From Rhynchonema sp. JSB1_4 (Eukaryota; Nematoda; Chromadorea; Monhysterida; Xyalidae), in the NCBI GenBank assembly GCA_030248065.1, contig JASAMV010006042.1, positions 1 through 64,000 on the forward strand: a DNA stretch of 64,000 nt, in the 5' to 3' direction. Positions within the stretch are counted from its first letter, which is position 1, and each line of letters starts with the position of its first letter. Positions 58,380-64,000 of this stretch are shown one piece after another. Both the position numbers and the translations under genes were made by a program. The notes below the pieces were generated by a model. The model ran no database searches and was not told where the DNA came from. It saw only the letters and a list, made by a program, of their open reading frames with translations.

Positions 58380-61378
58380 ATGCATCTGCTACAACCGGTG
58401 ACGCTGAATATAATTCTATCCACAATTTGGACCAGTACCGCGTGGGCGATACAGTGCTACACGTGTGCCGGCTCATGCTTCAATGACAATCAGGAATGCA
58501 ACTGTCAGATGAATCGGTTTGTCAAAGTTTATGACACTATATGTACGTGTAATGTGGTGTGCCAATCTTGAAGATGATTTCATCACGCGCTTGGGCTTAT
58601 CCATTATTAATGCCATCTAATCTCGTATTCACACAGCTGCGAGGCGACGCACTGTTTCACCGAGGTCACCCTTCGTCCGCCGACTGTCAGGCATTCGGAC
58701 CCGAGCTTTTTCTTGGTCAAAGGTTGTTTGCGAAATCCGCCCGAGGTCAAGATGGGTTGCGACTATAAATTCTCGCGAAACGTTGTCAGATGCATTTGCA
58801 ATGATGGTACGTTTCAGCCAATTGATGCTGACTGTCAATGTGGCTGTGTGCTTTGATAATTCTGTAAAGGTGAACGGATATATGCCGATCTGCTGATGTT
58901 TCACGTAGTGTTTCGTCAGATGGCCGGAGTAATGCGTATATCTGAAAAATAAAAATTTACGCATTTTCAGGCGATTTCTGCAACCAACACGCAGCCTTGC
59001 CGGTCTACACGCGATCCTATGAACATTGGAACATATCTTGTCATCAGTGCCTGCGAGGCGGTTACAACTGCGGCAAAAGTTGTAACGGACAATATTGCTA
59101 TACCGAACTCAGCTCAGGAATACAACAATGCGCTTTTGGTGAGCATGGCCTCAGCTCAGGTCCGGGCCGGCCGGGGGCGTTAGACGTTTGATTTGACATC
59201 AAATGTTTCGGTATAATACAGTTAAATGCAAATTGTTTCGATTATATTTTTGCGATGGAATTCGAGCAGTAATCTTCCACCAGCGTAAAAGTTGTTCTTC
59301 CGCACATAAGAATCGATTTTTGCGCTTTTGAAAAACAATTATAACTGCATTGCGTGCGCGGTCCCCAACAATAATGGTCGTCCAATCAAAGTCCAAGTTC
59401 TAATTTCATACGCCATTTTATCCCCGTTTCGTACGCAGGTGCCCCATCGTTACCGTTCACCTACCGGACTGCACAAATATTTCGTAACCCGTCGCGTCGC
59501 GCATGTGTCAACACCGAAACAGCCACGCAACTGCGCAGCGAATGCGCGTGCAACAGTCACGCCTGCAATCAGGTGGATTATGAAGCGGTCAGATATCCGG
59601 TGTGGTAATCATGTTGTGTTGACGCTTTCCAGCTCCTTGGGGAGTAGTTACAGTTGTACAATCGGACTGGTCCAGCTTTTTTATTCATCACGCGACTTTA
59701 GCACTAAATTGACTGAAATGACTCGGCGGCACATAACTTTGACCAGTGTAAATTTGTTTAATATTGTGTATGTGGCCGTTGGGCTGATTTCGAGCTGACT
59801 GACCTTGAGGCGAATGCTCGGGCCGGATCGTGCTTGATTTTGGTCAATAAAGTTTAGAAGAGTTGTGGTAGTTGACAATATATGTATGTACCTGGTCACA
59901 TCAAACGAAAACTCTGAAAGTGCGCCTCCCCAGAAAAGAACGATCTCAGTCTCACATCTGACCGTGATTGGAAAGGGTTGATGTCGGGGATATTTTCTGT
60001 GGCATCCGACAAGTTCGTGGTCATGTTCAGAGGCATAGAGCCATGCTTATTTTGATTGTGAAATGTTGTGGAAACTCGTAACCATACACAGACATAGTCA
60101 ACAGAGCACACAGAGTGAAGAGCTGGTTTTTTCTGTTATTGGTTAAACTTTCTCCACCTTAAGCATAAATACCTTCACCAAGTTAGTTCGTATGGCTGTC
60201 GATGTCGCTGCACTTCTTGAACAGCCTTATTTGTGATGAGTTTTTAGTCATTCCACGTGAACGTGCATCATAAACTGAGCATCACTGGCTTTATTCGCAC
60301 CCAAACACTGCATCCATGGGTGCAAACATTTGTCCATACCGCACGCGCTTCCGTATCGAACACACTTGTTGTAAAACATCACCTCCAGTACCTACCGTAA
60401 CCCAAATCCATTTAGGTGACGCGCAGCACGATCAGTCGTCAAACGGACATGACCGTACGCGACCGCGCTGTGCCACTCCACAGATGTTTCAGTTGTCAAA
60501 AAGTGGTGTCAAGTGATACCATTCTGCCTTCAGACTGTCAGGATTACAGGTTTGGTTGGCTTATTATGATTCAAATAACTTGTTGTGAATCTGCAAAATA
60601 CCCTGGGCCCGGTTACCTTAAGTTAACTACGCTGGCCGCTTTTGACCTGTCACAATGAATGACGTCATACTTACTTTGCAGCCAAACGTGTGTTGGACAA
60701 TTCTGCACAATTCGTGTCGAGACCAAACCGATGGGTCGCAAAGCCCTCAAAGTGACCTCGAGTCGAAGCGTCGGTTGTTTGAACACAACAGCACCTGAAG
60801 CTCTGGTCATGGGATGCAGGTAAGACAATATGTTGTCGTATTTTCGTTTTCAGCCAAAATCAATTGGCTGATATCAACCTTGGTGATGGAATCGAATCGG
60901 ATATATACAGTACTGTACATACACAGCTACCGATCACCAGTGCGTGTTGAGACAATTGCGCAGTAACTGCCAATATAGTTTCTATCAGTTCAGCTGTTGT
61001 TCATTGACTTGGTGTGCGCAACTTTGATCAAAATTAGTGGCATGAGCAAAACTGAAAACAAGCGTTACCGGACGAACAACGCAGAATCGATAGCCGGACC
61101 TTCGGATCATCGACGATCGGCGTTGTAAACCCGATCTCTTCTCGACCCGTCCAAATTATACCTCGCAAACTTCTTGCAGCCAAAAATGGGAAGAGGATCG
61201 CTATGAGTCGATTGAGTGCGTCTGTGCCGGGGACTACTGCAATTCGGACCTGCACACGGCACACGAGAAAGGACATGCTTCACACACTGTGCTACCAAAC
61301 AGGACACTCATCATGGTGGTTATGATGGTCACACTGGGCCATTCATGGCAACAGCTCAGTCATTTGAGGACTTCGTAA
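58380..61378 (+). CDS. Secreted protein with three Ly6/uPAR (LU) domains (359 residues)
   Basis: Cell-surface or secreted three-finger protein. Seven exons, 58380-58516, 58637-58806, 58971-59138, 59439-59572, 60416-60549, 60682-60819 and 61180-61378; phases close exactly to 360 codons. The signal peptide ends near AWA, followed at once by QCYTC. Domain 1 ends CICNDGDFCN; domain 2 runs from SCHQC to ECACNSHACN; domain 3 from RCFSCQ to ECVCAGDYCN. The final Cys-x-Cys-x4-Cys-Asn of each is the LU signature. The C-terminus has a modest hydrophobic run (TLIMVVMMVTLG) before a polar end, possibly a GPI signal or weak membrane anchor. Three LU domains in a row recall vertebrate uPAR, but shared function is not implied. 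Introns are longer than elsewhere (up to 843 bases). Confidence 0.88.
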
Positions 61379-64000
61379 AGTTTCATGAGGAAAGATGTGA
61401 ATTTATGCGTGCGAAAACTTATTTCATCTTCCTTTTGCTTGTGAAAGCTTTATCTCGTTGTATATACATAAAGGTTGACCACTGTTTTATCCAAAAATGT
61501 GCTATTGAATCTTTTCCTGCATCTCTCACTTCTTGACGTGTGGCATTTATTTATTTTCCGAGTCTTCATTAATGTCATACAACTCTATGTTTCTTCATGA
61601 TATGCACTGTCAAATACACACACCAATCAAAACTATTGTGATATTACATAAGGATTATTATTATTGTTGAATTTTCTATCAGAATGCAAATGTGTTTCAC
61701 TGCTGTTTTATTCATGATAAACATTAAAATATCCATTGGAATGCATAGATTTTGTCCCCCAATTCTTTGGTTCTGAACTTATTTTGTTTCGCATCAGTTT
61801 TTACGCTGGTTCAGAGTCGCATCAGCACGTCACAAAGGCTTGACGAAAAAATGCAATAAACCGGCCAAAAAAGCGCATCCGCAATCAAAGAGTGACCTGG
61901 GAGACGCATCTAAATTGGCGCTATAAATCGAACACGGGGATTACGGTCACTTGACTTCCGATGGGCGCATTTAAGTCGGAGCATCGAGGGTTCACGACAC
62001 TAAAAGGCACATTAGGTGTATCAGAAAACGGTCCTGGGTACATTAAGCCAAGACTTGCATGCCAAAAATGAGCCCGAACCGAAAATCTTGAACAGAGGAA
62101 ATAGAACTGTTTCAACGGCATGAAGCCATCGAGTTGAATGAAGATACTGCCTTTTTCTAAACTTGAAGCTGCTGACTAAGTGTTTTCTTCCGTTTCCTTC
62201 TGCACCTGGAGCATGAGCGGTTATTTTCTGGATCACACAACAGATTATTGCTCGTGGTGAAGAAAACGAGTTGCTTGACAGATAATGCGCGAGTTACACG
62301 TAGCTTATCATACATATGCCGAGTTCGAATTGAATACCAATTGTGGAACTTTTGTTCAGGGGATGATTTCCACTTCATTACACTGTTCCTCAAAAAACAT
62401 GGCCGGCACTTCAAATCACAATATTTTGCAATTTTCTCCACTTTTTTCTGTGCCCTCCGGACATCAAAGAATGAAAACATCAGTGAAAAAGTGCTACAAC
62501 AATCATTGCTAGTGTGTGTGTGTGTGTGTTTGTGTTGTAGCGCCTGAAGCAATTGTGCAGCAAAGACCGTCATATACTCAACCCGGTCATTTCATGCAAG
62601 CGGCTAACGCCTCAGGGCTTGCTAATTGACGCTCGCGTAAGTGGCAACAGGCTTGTATTTAGTGGGTGCATGTGTATGTTTTTGTATAGGTGTGATTGGG
62701 GACTAAAACAGCGGACACCCCACGATACCTTACAAATGCACATCAAGGCCTTTGGCAGAGCAGTTGTTTCGGAACCCACAGGGTATAAAGAAAGACAGAA
62801 GAAAATGAAAAGTTTATTTCCAGCTTGCCCGTTTGTGGTACGACACTGTAGCCACTAACCGTTTGCGCAATGTTTCAGAGTTCTCCTGAGTTTGGAGTTT
62901 GCGCCGTTGGAACACAATACCTAAATACAGATCTCGGAGTATTTGGAGGGTAGAAGTCGCGAAAACTTTCTCCGATATCGTACTGTTCTCGCACAAACTA
63001 TTTTTGCTGGCGGCTGCGATCAAAAAACCAACCCCTTTATTCTCCGGCATGTAAAAAGGCATTTTCCATGTGTATTCGTAAGTATGTATATGTTTCATTG
63101 TGGGCTACCAACTTTGCCTATGACGATGGTGCCATAATGACAGAGCATATACGAATCCAAACACCCTCCTGTTGTCTTCGATCAAAACGTAAAACTTGTC
63201 TTGTGCCTTCTGTAATGTGCGATATCTTTATGATTGCGGCCTAAAGAAAGAGACAAAAGTGTATTTTTCGTCCGTTGACATATACATGTACCCAGGTACA
63301 TATGTATGTACGTACGTACTTTTGAAAATTCTTGGGGCAATCGTGAAACCAATTTATTCCAAACTGCCCAGTGCCCTGAAACGCTTCATCTATGTAAAAT
63401 ATGGTGCACCGAGCTCTTTTGTCTCCGCAAAAAGAATTTGCTGAAAATGTGATTATATACTTTTTGTGCGCGCCCCTCACTGGCTGGTGCGCCGCGACGT
63501 TTTAGCCTTAGCGGCGGTGCGCATCCGCGGCACAAATAACAAGGGTACACACTTCTTTGTTTTTTCTGGCGCGTAAGAGCAATTCGCTTTTTCTCTTTTT
63601 TAAGTTCGCGCAGGTGTCCTCAGCCTTCGTGAGCTTGTACTTCATTTTTTGTGGGCATTCGTAAAAGGTATGTATGACAAAGGAGAAAAGGGCTTCGCTT
63701 TGAAAAATTTGTTGCAGCAGCTTATAACGCGGTCACTGTTGCTAATTCAATATTCCAGTATGCTGCCAGTTATTATGAGCACAAAGAGCGTAGAAACAAG
63801 AAAATATGGTTATCGTTCAGTGTGCGGCATTCCAAATATACACACTTGCTCAACGAAATTGGACTAATTTTGTTACCGCAGTCTGGATCCACTCTGTGGA
63901 GATATACCATTTGAATCTCTGCTAGCTATGGTACTAGCTGCGTCGTCACTTCGTCATCGTCGCACGTGATTGTCCATGTTGTGAAAATCTGTTCATTATC
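61379..64000. other. Spacer without recognised genes at the right edge
   Basis: The first part should be the 3' UTR of the LU-domain gene; an AATAAA occurs near 61855. A minus-strand frame at 62157-62573 (139 codons) is Arg/Lys/Cys-rich and has no recognised family. I see no supported gene. Confidence 0.45.
62512..62529. repeat. TG microsatellite
   Basis: Nine uninterrupted GT units, followed by a few imperfect ones. Confidence 0.9.

Noticed and set aside
62157..62573. Minus-strand frame of 138 residues rich in Arg/Lys/Cys
   Set aside because: No recognised domain and it includes the translated TG microsatellite; likely chance or a decayed repeat.

Overview
The window looks like nuclear DNA of a nematode, or a very close relative. 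Genes are split by many short GT-AG introns, mostly 50-120 bases. Two muscle myosin heavy chain genes match the nematode UNC-54/MYO-3 type as I know that family, including a short Ser/Arg-rich C-terminus ending in Asp-Phe. Gene models here were built by hand: I joined exons at splice sites and checked that reading phases close. Most models close exactly; junctions that do not are stated. Species and expression cannot be read from the sequence.

Layout. 0.8-6.3 kb (+): the complete rod end of a conventional muscle myosin whose motor lies left of the window. 8.7-18.0 kb (+): a second, tandem myosin gene with a complete motor, but its frame stops early in the rod (1127 residues). 18.6-19.3 kb (-): a small secreted, peptide-precursor-like gene whose 3' end faces the myosin. 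19.5-19.8 kb (+): a possible two-exon small gene. 20.7-29.1 kb: an accessory block of transposon-derived inverted repeats, several with exact target duplications. 29.3-31.2 kb (+): a secreted DAN-domain (Gremlin-like) protein, expected to bind BMP/TGF-beta ligands. 34.1-38.2 kb (+): a diverged GLUT-type sugar transporter. 38.4-42.3 kb: two hAT-type elements, a tRNA-like sequence and weak minus-strand reading frames. 43.4-45.1 kb (+): a proline-rich cytoplasmic protein. 45.8-47.5 kb (+): a secreted cysteine-rich protein with a TATA box. 47.9-49.1 kb (-): a calmodulin-like protein with four intact EF-hands. 58.4-61.4 kb (+): a secreted protein with three Ly6/uPAR-type domains. The stretches 31.2-34.1, 49.1-58.4 and 61.4-64.0 kb hold no gene I can support.

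The genes do not form one pathway. The muscle myosin pair is the one clear functional cluster. The most unusual content is (a) the tandem myosin that lacks the filament-forming rod and (b) a dense set of non-autonomous foldback/MITE elements, some with minisatellite arms and some nested in each other and in myosin introns.
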